Positions 43,418 to 52,498 of a DNA stretch of 64,000 nt are shown in pieces. The first letter of the stretch is position 1, and the number at the start of each line of letters is the position of its first letter. This stretch comes from Gammaproteobacteria bacterium. GTDB lineage: Bacteria > Pseudomonadota > Gammaproteobacteria > DSM-16500. A program made the position numbers and the translations under genes. The notes under the pieces are model-generated. The model searched no databases. It saw only the letters and a program-made list of their open reading frames with translations, and was not told the origin of the DNA. The stretch spans positions 62,001 to 126,000 of the forward strand of contig JABDFQ010000002.1 in the NCBI GenBank assembly GCA_013286495.1. Direction: 5' to 3'.

Positions 43418-44668
43418 CTATTCCAGTCGTGGAGAAATTTTCGCAACCTTAACGCGATTATCTTTCACCTGCATGATTTCGATCGGATAACCCATGATCA
43501 GCACAGACATGCCAATATGTGGTAATGCTTCCAGATATTCAATGATCAAACCATTAATGGTTCTTGCTGCCAATGGTAACTCCCAATCAGTTCTGCGATT
43601 AAATTCACGTACTGTCATGGCACCATCAACAAGAAAACTTCCATCTGTTTGTGGTTGTATGCGTTTACCTGCTGTAATGGAAGTGAAGTCGCCAACAATT
43701 TCCTCAAGAATATCATTGAGCGTTAATAAACCCTGAATTTCACCATATTCATCGACAACGAATGCGACTTTGTCATGACTTTGCTGAAACCAGGCAAGCT
43801 GAATATTCAATGCTGTTCCTGCTGGCACAAAATAAGGTTCCTGCAAATGATGCTCGATTAATTCCTTGCTGAATGAAGTTTTTGTGAGTAACAAACGCAA
43901 CATGTCATGTGTATATAACACACCAATTATCTGATTGAGATTGTCACGATAAATGGGAATCCAGTCCTGATGATATTTGTTGATGTAATCAATTATTTTT
44001 TCAACAGGATCATCAATATCAATTCCTGCCATTTCACTGCGGGAAATCATGGCATCATCCACTGTCAATTTGCTCAGATCAAGAATGTTCAGCAACATAT
44101 TCTGATACTGCCGCGATATTTTTCCTGATGTGTCATACACCACGCTGCGTAATTCTTCGCGCGATAATGGTTCTGCAGAATAAATCATTGGCACATGAAA
44201 TAAACGCAATAAACCACTGGTAATACTATTTGCCAGCCACACCGCCGGGTATAAAATTTTCAGCACGAGTTGAATCGGTAATGACACCCAGCGCGCAATT
44301 TTTTCTGGATATAATGCAGCAATGGTTTTCGGTACGATTTCTGCAAAAATCAGCACCACAAATGTCAGGATAATGGCGGCAATCAATGCACCACGTTCAC
44401 CCCAGAAATGCAGGGCAATCAAGGTGGCAAGTGATGATGAGAGCATATTGGCAAAGGTATTGCCAATCAGAATGGTAGCAAGCAATCGATCGGGACGTTT
44501 TAGTAATTGCAGCAAACGAGAAGCATAAGCTTTTTTCAATCGTGCCTGATGGCGCAAACGATAACGATTGACTGCCATTAACCCTGTTTCGGCAATGGAA
44601 AAAAAGGCTGCCAGAAAAATCAGCAATAATAATAAAATACTAAAAACAACAATCTGGTAATTACTCAC
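43418..44668 (-). CDS. CorB/CorC-type (HlyC/CorC family) membrane protein with CBS domains
   Basis: A 416-residue protein: N-terminal CNNM/DUF21 domain with four membrane segments (IFLAAFFSIAETGLMAVNRYRL, IGNTFANMLSSSLATLIAL, FAEIVPKTIAALYPEKIA), a CBS pair at about 200-330 (MISRSEMAGIDIDDP; FVVDEYGEIQGLLTLNDILEEIVGD) and a C-terminal CorC_HlyC domain (DGSFLVDGAMTVREFNRRTDWEL). The family is linked to Mg2+ transport. As in E. coli (yfjD), it lies divergent from ffh. Confidence 0.92.
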   Translation of the reverse strand: MSNYQIVVFSILLLLLIFLAAFFSIAETGLMAVNRYRLRHQARLKKAYASRLLQLLKRPDRLLATILIGNTFANMLSSSLATLIALHFWGERGALIAAIILTFVVLIFAEIVPKTIAALYPEKIARWVSLPIQLVLKILYPAVWLANSITSGLLRLFHVPMIYSAEPLSREELRSVVYDTSGKISRQYQNMLLNILDLSKLTVDDAMISRSEMAGIDIDDPVEKIIDYINKYHQDWIPIYRDNLNQIIGVLYTHDMLRLLLTKTSFSKELIEHHLQEPYFVPAGTALNIQLAWFQQSHDKVAFVVDEYGEIQGLLTLNDILEEIVGDFTSITAGKRIQPQTDGSFLVDGAMTVREFNRRTDWELPLAARTINGLIIEYLEALPHIGMSVLIMGYPIEIMQVKDNRVKVAKISPRLE

Positions 44669-44757
44669 AGGAATCCTTATTGGGTTACGAACAACATAAT
44701 AGCCGAACCCTGATTAAATATGTATACTCTGCACGCATCAATTATAGGTAGTGAATC

Positions 44758-46128
44758 ATGCTGAATTTTAGTCATTTATCCGGACGTTTACGTGACGTTA
44801 TCAAGAATCTCTCTGGTCGGGGACGCCTGACTGAGGCAAATATTGAAGAAACCTTGCGCGAAATTCGCATTGCCCTGCTGGAAGCTGATGTTGCCCTTCC
44901 AGTTGCCAAAGAATTTATCGATCGCGTGAAAGAAAAAGCCCTCGGCAAGGAAGTCATGGAAAGTTTGCAGCCAGGACAAGTCCTGATCAAACTTGTGCAT
45001 GATGAACTCGTACATGTCATGGGTGATTACAATGAAGTGCTGGATCTCAAAGCACAACCGCCTGCCATCATTCTGATGGCTGGTTTGCAAGGTTCGGGTA
45101 AAACCACTACGACTGCCAAATTGGCACGACTTTTAAAAACACAAAATAAATCTGTATTGCTGGCAAGTGTCGACATTTATCGTCCTGCTGCAATCGACCA
45201 ATTACAAACACTTGCCACTCAGGTAGGTACCGAATTTTATCGTGGCGCACAAGGTGCAGATCCCGTTTCCATTGCACGTGAAGCGATACACGCAGCGAAA
45301 AATAAAGTGGTTGATATTGTCATTATTGATACGGCAGGTCGTTTGCATATTGATGAAACGATGATGGATGAAATCAAACGTCTGCATGCAGCCATTCAAC
45401 CTGTCGAAACATTATTTGTAGTCGATAGCATGACAGGCCAGGATGCAGCCAATACCGCCAAAGCTTTTAATGATGCCTTGCCTTTGACGGGTGTGATATT
45501 AACCAAAACCGATGGTGATGCACGTGGTGGTGCTGCACTTTCCATTCGTCATATTACGGGTAAACCGATCAAGTTTATTGGTGTGGGTGAAAAGATTGAT
45601 GCGCTTGAACCATTTTATCCTGATCGTATTGCATCACGAATTCTGGATATGGGTGATATTGTTTCGCTCGTTGAAGATGTTGAACGTAATATTGATCGCG
45701 ACAAGGCGGAAAAACTTGCGAATAAAATCAGGAAAGGAAAATCATTTGATCTGGAAGATTTCCTGATGCAACTCGAACAAATTCGCAATATGGGCGGCAT
45801 CATGGGAATCATGAGTAAATTACCTGGTGTGGGTCAATTGCCGCAAGGTGTGAAAGATCAATTGAATGATAAAAAACTGGTTGTCATCAAATCCATTATT
45901 AATTCCATGACACGCAAGGAACGCCGTTTTCCTGATCTGATTCGCAATTCGCAGAAACAACGCATTGCACGCGGATGTGGCAGAACAATACAGGAAATTA
46001 ATCAGTTATTAAAACAATATGCTCTGATGCAAAAAATGATGAAGAAGATGTCGAAGAAAGGCGGCATCACCAAACTCATGCGCGGCATGCAGGGTAAGTT
46101 ACCGTTCGGTGGTTTTAATATGCGGTGA
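44758..46128 (+). CDS. ffh: Signal recognition particle protein Ffh
   Basis: The SRP54 GTPase that targets nascent membrane proteins. The 456-residue product has the N domain (1-85), G domain with GLQGSGKTTTTAKLA (G1), DTAGRLHIDE (G3), TKTDGDARGGAAL (G4) and the ending GVGEKIDALEPF, then the methionine-rich M domain (QMEQ-type helices, KLPGVGQLP, C-terminal GGFNMR). Length is normal. In enterobacteria rpsP follows directly; here a palindrome and a 715-codon foreign-looking gene are between them. Confidence 0.97.
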   Translation: MLNFSHLSGRLRDVIKNLSGRGRLTEANIEETLREIRIALLEADVALPVAKEFIDRVKEKALGKEVMESLQPGQVLIKLVHDELVHVMGDYNEVLDLKAQPPAIILMAGLQGSGKTTTTAKLARLLKTQNKSVLLASVDIYRPAAIDQLQTLATQVGTEFYRGAQGADPVSIAREAIHAAKNKVVDIVIIDTAGRLHIDETMMDEIKRLHAAIQPVETLFVVDSMTGQDAANTAKAFNDALPLTGVILTKTDGDARGGAALSIRHITGKPIKFIGVGEKIDALEPFYPDRIASRILDMGDIVSLVEDVERNIDRDKAEKLANKIRKGKSFDLEDFLMQLEQIRNMGGIMGIMSKLPGVGQLPQGVKDQLNDKKLVVIKSIINSMTRKERRFPDLIRNSQKQRIARGCGRTIQEINQLLKQYALMQKMMKKMSKKGGITKLMRGMQGKLPFGGFNMR

Positions 46129-46131
46129 ATT

Positions 46132-46320
46132 TTGGTTCTGTGTTGTTGAGGCCATGATTTTTGTGTTCGTCATTGCGAGGCGCTTTTCAGTGTTTGTGTA
46201 TATTTGCAAATAAAGCGCAGGAGGCCGGAGGCCGACGAGCCATTGCAAATATACACAAACACTGAAAAGCGCCTCGCAATGACGAACACAAAAATCATGG
46301 CCTCAACAACACAGAACCAA
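46132..46320. repeat. Perfect palindrome, 78-bp arms, shared core
   Basis: Arms 46132-46209 and 46243-46320 are exact reverse complements over 78 bases around a 33-base loop containing AGGCCGGAGGCCGACGAG. The arm layers from outside in are: unique sequence starting TTGGTTCTGTG, GTCATTGCGAGGCGCTTTTC, and TGTTTGTGTATATTTGC. It begins four bases after the ffh stop codon. Apart from this element, 46129-46428 holds only the promoter region of the next gene. Confidence 0.95.
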
Positions 46321-46428
46321 CTTACACAATGCCTTACTCCCTTGTATTTTCTTACGTTTCTCCTCCCCCCACGCATCCATACTATAATAGTAGTTATAAA
46401 ATAAAACACATAAACGGGGAGTCAACTC

Positions 46429-48576
46429 ATGGCCGAAGTTGTCAAACTAATTGTTATTGGTGGCACTGGCGATGCCTTAACTGATACGCAAAAAGATTAC
46501 ACCCAATTGCTAAATAATATTGCTCGCACAGAAGCGAGAATTAAATCCATGACGGAATTTAGGGATAATGCAAAAAGGGAATTGGCAGCAGAAATTTATA
46601 CGGCAATAGACAAAACGGAAACATCAACTGATGAGCTTGGATTAACAGCTGGATTATCCAGCGAAGAATTACAGCAAAAAATTAGAAAGGAAAATCCTGC
46701 CATTGTCGATCATGAATCTGAAATCAGCGGCTATGATGAACTAATTCAACAACAGGAAGCCAACCTCGAATCACTTCAGGCAGAACAAAAATCTGTTTCC
46801 AGAAAATCTTATGCAAGCTTCATTCCCACTAACCTGACATCCAACATTCACATACAACTGGTTGAAGGCATACATTCACCTGGCTTCTCCACCAAATATC
46901 AACAAGCCGTGCAGGATAAAAATTATGTCGAAGCTGCCAAGCGCACTGCCAAAGATACTTATGATATGGTCACTGCAAAAAGCGAAAAAAAACGCGTGCA
47001 GGAAATTATTGAATCCCTAAAAGTAAATGGGGAATTACCCAATAGAGTTGTACTTTCTGGTCATAGTCGTGGTGCTGCTACCTGTATTGAAGTAGCGCGT
47101 CAAATTTATCTGCAACATCGTGACACAGTGAAAGTTGATCTGATAATCAATGATCCAGTGCCTGGCCCAATGCGTCATCTAAAATCTAAAAAAGTTATTC
47201 CACCCAATGTTGAATCGGTTGTTATCACTTATGCAGGTCAGGAAAAAAGTGATTTATTAAAGCCATTAAATTTGCACAAGATATTTTATGATAAAACCAA
47301 AACTGCCGTTACAGCCGTTATTCTTCCCATGCAACATAGCGGCATGCACCGTGATATTAAAAATATCACGCAAGCTTTCTGGGATAGAGTCATCAATAAA
47401 ACAGATAAAAGCATGGATCCCATTCCACTTGCCAGTGATGTTAATTATAAAATTTCTGATAATCGTAAAAATCGCATTCAGCAAAAAAAATATGAGTTAC
47501 CCAACAATAACAATGAAACACTTAATCAATTTCATCGCGGATTGACAGAAGGCAAAATGCGCATAGTCAATGAACATCCAGTTGATGGTAATAGCAATAA
47601 AAAATTTCCGGAAACACGTGCAGAATTAAAAGCAGAATTAAATAGAATTTATAACGAAGGACGTGCAGCAATCAAACAGGCGAAAGCGCAAATACAATCT
47701 GCATTTCAGATGAATGCACAGAAAGACAAAGTCCAACCTGCAGGAAGAAATACGAATAAGGAACTTCCCAAAACACCAGTGCGTGAGCAATTAAATGAAG
47801 CAGATCGTGAAGAAAATTCAAAGCAAACGGAACGTGAAGCCAGAATATGGAATATGGTAAAAAACGCACAACCCGATTCACCTGCTGGGCAACTGGATAA
47901 CAGTAATATCAATGAAATATGCAATATGATGTACACATCTTCACGAGCAGTTAATACACCGGATGAAAAAGGAAATACTTTATTTCACTATCTTGGCAGT
48001 GCAACATTTAGCAAAACACACGAAGAAGATATTTCTTTTGTCATTGATGATCTTATGAATAACAGCAAAAAAAGTCTGGATAAATCAGCTGCATTTAATC
48101 CATTCAAGCTAAATAACGAAAAACAATCTTTTTATTCGCTGGCGGAAAAGAATGGTCACACGCAAATTGTTTCTGCCATTCACCAGAATATTGACAGGAA
48201 TTATGGACAACACTTCACAAATTATTTTGAAAATATTAACAAGGAACTTGGAAAATTAAATGATCCCCGATTGCTTGAAATCAAGGATATTCCAGACAAA
48301 CCATTGATCGAACGGCTCGAACATTGCCAGAAGCAATTAAACGAACTCAGAATGTATTGCCGCACAGAATCCAAAGTGGATAAAGCACTGACAGCTATTG
48401 ATACAAACTTAAAAAATAGCCCCGTCAATGACATCATGACCATGAACCCGAAAATGAAAAATCAGATTACACAACACTTGATCGGCAAAAAAGAGGAATT
48501 GCTGAAAAACTCCGCCCACGCTGCTCAAGAGAATAATATAACTGCCGATAATACCCCCAAAAGTCGACCCTCCTAA
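46429..48576 (+). CDS. Large lipase-like alpha/beta hydrolase with ankyrin-like C-terminal region
   Basis: A 715-residue cytoplasmic-type protein behind a GGGGAG ribosome site. The N-terminal strand LIVIGGTGDAL is followed by a coiled coil (residues 20-125). A serine-hydrolase core follows: VVLSGHSRGAATC with nucleophile S213, LIINDPVPGP with D242, and MQHSGMHRD with H303/H307. This resembles lipase class 3/DUF2235 enzymes. Residues 500-600 contain ankyrin-like units (DEKGNTLFHYLGSA; QSFYSLAEKNGHTQIVSAI). The C-terminus is polar (TPKSRPS). It is probably a secreted phospholipase-like effector, but secretion is inferred. It separates ffh from rpsP, which are normally adjacent. Confidence 0.7.
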   Translation: MAEVVKLIVIGGTGDALTDTQKDYTQLLNNIARTEARIKSMTEFRDNAKRELAAEIYTAIDKTETSTDELGLTAGLSSEELQQKIRKENPAIVDHESEISGYDELIQQQEANLESLQAEQKSVSRKSYASFIPTNLTSNIHIQLVEGIHSPGFSTKYQQAVQDKNYVEAAKRTAKDTYDMVTAKSEKKRVQEIIESLKVNGELPNRVVLSGHSRGAATCIEVARQIYLQHRDTVKVDLIINDPVPGPMRHLKSKKVIPPNVESVVITYAGQEKSDLLKPLNLHKIFYDKTKTAVTAVILPMQHSGMHRDIKNITQAFWDRVINKTDKSMDPIPLASDVNYKISDNRKNRIQQKKYELPNNNNETLNQFHRGLTEGKMRIVNEHPVDGNSNKKFPETRAELKAELNRIYNEGRAAIKQAKAQIQSAFQMNAQKDKVQPAGRNTNKELPKTPVREQLNEADREENSKQTEREARIWNMVKNAQPDSPAGQLDNSNINEICNMMYTSSRAVNTPDEKGNTLFHYLGSATFSKTHEEDISFVIDDLMNNSKKSLDKSAAFNPFKLNNEKQSFYSLAEKNGHTQIVSAIHQNIDRNYGQHFTNYFENINKELGKLNDPRLLEIKDIPDKPLIERLEHCQKQLNELRMYCRTESKVDKALTAIDTNLKNSPVNDIMTMNPKMKNQITQHLIGKKEELLKNSAHAAQENNITADNTPKSRPS

Positions 48577-48605
48577 TTCAGGAAATATAAAAGTAAAAGA
48601 AGCGT

Positions 48606-48633
48606 TTGCAAGCAGTGAAAACTAACGTATAAT
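48606..48633 (+). promoter_or_regulatory. Sigma-70 promoter of the rpsP operon
   Basis: TTGCAA (48606-48611), 16-base spacer, perfect TATAAT (48628-48633), about 45 bases before the rpsP start. It gives the ribosomal operon its own promoter downstream of the inserted hydrolase gene. Confidence 0.75.
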
Positions 48634-48682
48634 CCTGCGCCTTGAGTAATTATTCATTGATGTTTTAGAGGAAATCGAGATC

Positions 48683-48949
48683 ATGGTTGTGATTCGTTTA
48701 TCGCGCGGCGGAGCTAAAAAACGCCCATTTTATCATGTCGTTGTTGCTGACAAACAACGTTCACGTAACGGCCGCTTTATTGAACAAGTTGGCTATTTTA
48801 ATCCTATTGCTGCAGGCAAGGATGTACGCTTGTCTCTCAATGTTGAACGTATTCAGGAATGGATTGGCAAAGGTGCCCAGGCTTCTGAACGCGTCAAACA
48901 TTTGCTCAAAATGCATAAGGATGTCGGCGAACAAGCTAAAAGTGCATAA
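48683..48949 (+). CDS. rpsP: 30S ribosomal protein S16
   Basis: An 88-residue S16 with the complete family pattern: [39 protein letters not shown] and later [21 protein letters not shown]. It is the first gene of rpsP-rimM-trmD-rplS; a consensus promoter lies just upstream and ribosome site GAGG precedes ATG 48683. Confidence 0.97.
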   Translation: MVVIRLSRGGAKKRPFYHVVVADKQRSRNGRFIEQVGYFNPIAAGKDVRLSLNVERIQEWIGKGAQASERVKHLLKMHKDVGEQAKSA

Positions 48950-48957
48950 ACTGCCAG

Positions 48958-48987
48958 CCCTGTCACTGCCATATGGCGATGACAGGG
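48958..48987 (+). promoter_or_regulatory. Hairpin between rpsP and rimM
   Basis: CCCTGTCA (48958-48965) and TGACAGGG (48980-48987) are a perfect inverted repeat enclosing GCCATATGGC, itself a palindrome. No T run follows, so it is not a strong terminator. It may stabilise or attenuate the transcript, lowering rimM-trmD relative to rpsP. The rimM ribosome site lies just downstream. Confidence 0.5.
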
Positions 48988-49000
48988 ACGGAAGCTTGTC

Positions 49001-49510
49001 ATGAAAAACACGGACCAAAACTTTATCATCATTGGAAAATTTGGCTCGACGTACGGTATACAAGGCTGGATTAAAGTTCAGGCTTATACCGAGTTCGGGG
49101 CTGATATTCTTGAGTATCTTCCCTGGTCCCTTCTACGCAACCGTGCCTGGACACCTATCCAGATCGAATCTGGAAAGACCTACGGCAATGGCATTATTGT
49201 CAAACTACAAGGCATCAATACTCCAGAAGAAGCACGTTTTTTAACGGGATTAGCCATCGGCATTCCTCGCTCCAGACTTCCCCGCCTCAAGGAAAATGAA
49301 TATTACTGGTCAGACCTGGTAGGCTTGACGGTCATTAACCAGCGTGGGGAAACATTAGGCAAAGTGATTAATCTGATGGAAACAGGATCAAACGATGTTC
49401 TGGTCGTCAAAGGCGACAAGGAACATGCGATCCCCTATCTTCCAGGCAAGGTGATCACTCGAATTGATCTTGATAAACAGGAAATCCATGTGGATTGGGA
49501 GTTGCTATAA
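49001..49510 (+). CDS. rimM: Ribosome maturation factor RimM
   Basis: A 169-residue 16S rRNA processing factor binding S19 in the 30S head. N-terminal RimM domain IIIGKFGSTYGIQGWIKVQAYTE and C-terminal PRC-barrel (YYWSDLVGLTVINQRGETLGKV, ETGSNDVLVVKG, IPYLPGKVI) are both complete. GGAAG ribosome site. The trmD start codon follows immediately on its stop. Confidence 0.96.
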   Translation: MKNTDQNFIIIGKFGSTYGIQGWIKVQAYTEFGADILEYLPWSLLRNRAWTPIQIESGKTYGNGIIVKLQGINTPEEARFLTGLAIGIPRSRLPRLKENEYYWSDLVGLTVINQRGETLGKVINLMETGSNDVLVVKGDKEHAIPYLPGKVITRIDLDKQEIHVDWELL

Positions 49511-50254
49511 GTGCAATTTGGAATCATTACCCTTTTTCCCGAAATGTTTCAGGGCTTAAATAGCGGCGTGACTGGTCGTGCCATACAGGACAAGCTGGTG
49601 GCGATCAATTGCTGGAACCCTCGCGATTTTGCTGAAGACAAGCATAAATCGGTCGATGACAAACCTTATGGTGGTGGCCCAGGCATGGTCATGATGCCAG
49701 GCCCATTACAGGGCGCCATTCATGCGGCCAAAAAAGCGTATGAGGCGCATGATCCCACCGTGATTTACCTATCACCCCAGGGTCGCTGTTTTGATCAGGA
49801 AACCGCAAAGGAATTTGCTGACCGCAAGTCCATTATCTTTCTCGCTGGACGTTATGAAGGCATTGATGAACGCATTATTGAGCGTGAAGTTGATGAAGAA
49901 TGGTCGATTGGAAATTACGTCCTGACGGGCGGTGAATTGGCAGCCATGGTCATGATTGATGTGATTACCCGTCTTTTGCCTGGCGTAGTTGGCGATGAAA
50001 ACTCGGTACTGGAAGATTCACTGACTTCCGGATTGCTGAAATATCCGCAATACACACGCCCAGAAAACTTTGCTGGTGCGAGTGTTCCAGAAGTGTTGCT
50101 AAGTGGCAATCATAAGCAAATTAACAACTGGCGTACCAAAGCATCATTGGGAAAAACATGGTTACGTCGGCCAGATTTGCTGTACAAAAAATATCATAAC
50201 AAAGAAGAATTAGCCTTACTGGCTGAATTTATTGAAGAATTTATCAAACCATGA
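49511..50254 (+). CDS. trmD: tRNA (guanine(37)-N1)-methyltransferase
   Basis: A SPOUT-fold enzyme making m1G37 in tRNAs to prevent frameshifting. GTG start at 49511 directly after the rimM stop. The 247 residues carry DKPYGGGPGMVMMPGPL, LSPQGRCFDQ, LAGRYEGIDERIIE, EWSIGNYVLTGGELAAMVMID and the trefoil-knot SAM site, as well as PQYTRPENFAGASVPEVLLSG. Normal length. Confidence 0.97.
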   Translation: MQFGIITLFPEMFQGLNSGVTGRAIQDKLVAINCWNPRDFAEDKHKSVDDKPYGGGPGMVMMPGPLQGAIHAAKKAYEAHDPTVIYLSPQGRCFDQETAKEFADRKSIIFLAGRYEGIDERIIEREVDEEWSIGNYVLTGGELAAMVMIDVITRLLPGVVGDENSVLEDSLTSGLLKYPQYTRPENFAGASVPEVLLSGNHKQINNWRTKASLGKTWLRRPDLLYKKYHNKEELALLAEFIEEFIKP

Positions 50255-50325
50255 GCATGTAAATTATGCTCGAATTATTTATAAAATGTGTATAAAATTG
50301 CACGACTTGTTAGGGGATAAAGAAA

Positions 50326-50763
50326 ATGAGCAACAAAATTATACAAGCTTTGGAAACTGAATTCATGCAGCAGAATGCGAAAACCATTCCAGCTTTCGGA
50401 CCTGGCGATACTGTTTTGGTTCAGGTGAAAGTGAAGGAAGGTGAACGTGTTCGTTTGCAATCATTTGAAGGTGTTGTGATTGCCAGGCGCAATCGTGGTT
50501 ACAACTCTGCTTTTACTGTACGTAAAATTTCGCATGGTGTAGGTGTGGAACGTGTATTCCAGACTTACAGCCCAACGGTTGAGTCTGTGGAAGTGAAGCG
50601 TCGTGGTCATGTTCGTCGCGCCAAACTTTACTATATGCGCGAATTAACTGGCCGTGCAGCTCGCATCAAGGAAAAGTTGACTGCCAAATTTGGCACGACA
50701 GCGGTTCCTGCAGCAAAACCTGAAACTGAACAGCAACAACCAGAAAACGGTAGCGCTGAATAA
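50326..50763 (+). CDS. rplS: 50S ribosomal protein L19
   Basis: A 145-residue L19: [50 protein letters not shown] and [28 protein letters not shown]. The Ala/Pro/Glu/Gln-rich tail (last 20 residues) is an extension over the E. coli protein (115 residues). AT-rich DNA upstream with TATAAA elements could hold an additional promoter. A strong terminator follows. Confidence 0.97.
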   Translation: MSNKIIQALETEFMQQNAKTIPAFGPGDTVLVQVKVKEGERVRLQSFEGVVIARRNRGYNSAFTVRKISHGVGVERVFQTYSPTVESVEVKRRGHVRRAKLYYMRELTGRAARIKEKLTAKFGTTAVPAAKPETEQQQPENGSAE

Positions 50764-50777
50764 GTTTTGATGAAAAG

Positions 50778-50807
50778 AAAAAGCCCGCCAAGTGCGGGCT
50801 TTTTTAT
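50778..50807 (+). terminator. Rho-independent terminator of rpsP-rplS operon
   Basis: AAAGCCCGC (start near 50780) pairs with GCGGGCTTT around a CAAGT-type loop and is followed by a T run, TTTTTTAT. It lies about 20 bases after the rplS stop. Confidence 0.93.
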
Positions 50808-50852
50808 AGGTACAAAATTTAATGTGGTGAATGATATTCAGGAGGAATCAAC

Positions 50853-51149
50853 ATGAAGCAGAAATTTGGATCCTTGATACGTATTTTTGTATTTACCTTA
50901 TGTTTTGTTGTGTTTGCCTGCTCGAAAGTCTCACAAAGTAATTACGAAAAAATAAAAGATAATATGACCACGAAAGAAGTCACTGCCATTTTGGGTGAAC
51001 CAACGCATGCAGAAGGTGTAAATATTATGGGGATTTCCGGCACTTCTGCTGTGTGGAAAGATCAGCATGGTGAAATTGATATTCAATTTTTAAATGATCG
51101 TGTGGCGGTGAAATCATTTAGCAAAGCGGATGAGAAAGGGAAAAAATAG
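50853..51149 (+). CDS. Small BamE/SmpA-like lipoprotein (DUF3862 type)
   Basis: A 98-residue lipoprotein: signal IFVFTLCFVVFAC with lipobox cysteine, then SNYEKIKDNMTTKEVTAILGEPTHAEG and SAVWKDQHGEIDIQFLNDRVAVKSF, the BLIP/BamE-like alpha-beta fold seen in DUF3862 proteins. AGGAGG ribosome site. Monocistronic, ended by the huge palindrome downstream. Function unknown. Confidence 0.82.
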   Translation: MKQKFGSLIRIFVFTLCFVVFACSKVSQSNYEKIKDNMTTKEVTAILGEPTHAEGVNIMGISGTSAVWKDQHGEIDIQFLNDRVAVKSFSKADEKGKK

Positions 51150-51176
51150 GATGAGTGAAGAGCTGTTGTCGTGCAA

Positions 51177-51529
51177 CGGAGAGCTGTTGTGGTGAAGTAG
51201 GACAGCAGGTGCAAGGATGTAGCAGGTATGTGCATGCAGCAGGTGTGTCACCCCGGAAAATACGCCGCTGCTGTCCTGGTTTAGTTAGCTGCTGTTGTTC
51301 GGCGTATTTATCCGGGGCCCAGTCTTTGCGATAATGAGAGTTTTTAACTTTAACTTAGAGAACCTCTCATTGCCGCAAAGACTGGGCCCCGGATAAATAC
51401 GCCGAACAACAGCAGCTAACTAAACCAGGACAGCAGCGGCGTATTTTCCGGGGTGACACACCTGCTGCATGCACATACCTGCTACATCCTTGCACCTGCT
51501 CTGTCCTACTTCACCACAACAGCTCTCCG
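51177..51529. repeat. Very large palindrome, about 160-bp arms
   Basis: The left arm (51177 to about 51340) and right arm (about 51364-51529) are reverse complements, with a two-base indel near the outer end (GGACAGCAGG versus GGACAGAGCAGG) and two mismatches near the centre. The loop is about 23 bases, TTTTTAACTTTAAC and following. It contains many short GCAGGT and GCTGCTGT units. It does not share the AGGCCGG core of the other elements. It fills the space between a plus-strand lipoprotein gene and a convergent Tim44-like gene; no credible coding frame. Confidence 0.93.
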
Positions 51530-51539
51530 CACACAAAAA

Positions 51540-52376
51540 TTACCCCTGCTGCACGCCTGCTACGATCCACTGCAAATTGCCGATTTCCTTTTTGAAATGC
51601 CAGATTTCATTAATGGTTGTCGCTGGCAAATGACTAGCTTCCTGCAACAATCCATTAAAGCGCACGGAGGCAAGCATGGTTTGCATATTCATTCCTGAAA
51701 CCGATTGACTATCCTGCTCAACATTCAGCAATTCCGCTTCCAGTGACATCACATTTGTTTTATTTTCCGCATTGCCGCGTTCATCCAGTTGCAATTTAAT
51801 TTCCGCATAGACTTCAGGCGTGGTGAAGGTATGAATATCATGCAAGTTTTTTTCATCATACGCTTTTTGCAAACGAATAAATTGCACTTTGGCTTCACGC
51901 AGAAAACACGATGCATCAAATCCTGGTGATGAAAAATGATTGGCTTCTGCAAAATGATTACGATATTGCGCGCCATGCGGCAAAACATTTTCCTGTGTGA
52001 AATATTGATTATTACGCTGATGAACTGGTCGCGTTTGCAAACGGCGCGATAGAAAAATAAATAACAAATAAATTAATCCACATGCGAGTAATAACGAAGC
52101 AATTCCACCACCTACTCCATGATTCATGAATAAACTGGCGAGCATGCCGCCGGTTATCAATCCTGCCAGTGGACCTAACCAGCGATTTCCCGCAGTTTGT
52201 TGCTGAGCAGATTTCTGATAATTTTGCCAGCCCGAAGAAGATGCGCGCGAATAACTACTAGTGGAACGTGAAATACCAAAACTTCTGCCACCACCAAATC
52301 TTCTCGCATCTGCATCCTGCATGAACATTCCAATCGCAACAAATAACATTAACAGGATTGTTAAAAATTTACGCAT
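51540..52376 (-). CDS. Tim44-like domain membrane protein
   Basis: A 278-residue protein. Signal/anchor at the N-terminus (ILLMLFVAIGMFMQDADA), a low-complexity ARRFGGGRSFGISRSTSSYS segment typical of this family, a Gly-rich membrane segment pair (LGPLAGLITGGMLASLF; IASLLLACGLIYLLFIFLSRR) and a C-terminal Tim44/MRPL45 domain (FLREAKVQFIRLQKAYDEKNLHDIHTFTTPEVYAEIKLQL). Function in bacteria is not settled. The stop lies 11 bases from the palindrome. Confidence 0.85.
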   Translation of the reverse strand: MRKFLTILLMLFVAIGMFMQDADARRFGGGRSFGISRSTSSYSRASSSGWQNYQKSAQQQTAGNRWLGPLAGLITGGMLASLFMNHGVGGGIASLLLACGLIYLLFIFLSRRLQTRPVHQRNNQYFTQENVLPHGAQYRNHFAEANHFSSPGFDASCFLREAKVQFIRLQKAYDEKNLHDIHTFTTPEVYAEIKLQLDERGNAENKTNVMSLEAELLNVEQDSQSVSGMNMQTMLASVRFNGLLQEASHLPATTINEIWHFKKEIGNLQWIVAGVQQG

Positions 52377-52498
52377 GAAGTATTTCCTCTTTGCTATACA
52401 AAATTTTTCTGCTGCACACTATATCACAATGAAATCTGGAAGTCAGAAGGCACTATATGTTACAAAGGAACAATACATGATTTTTAAGGAATAGATTT

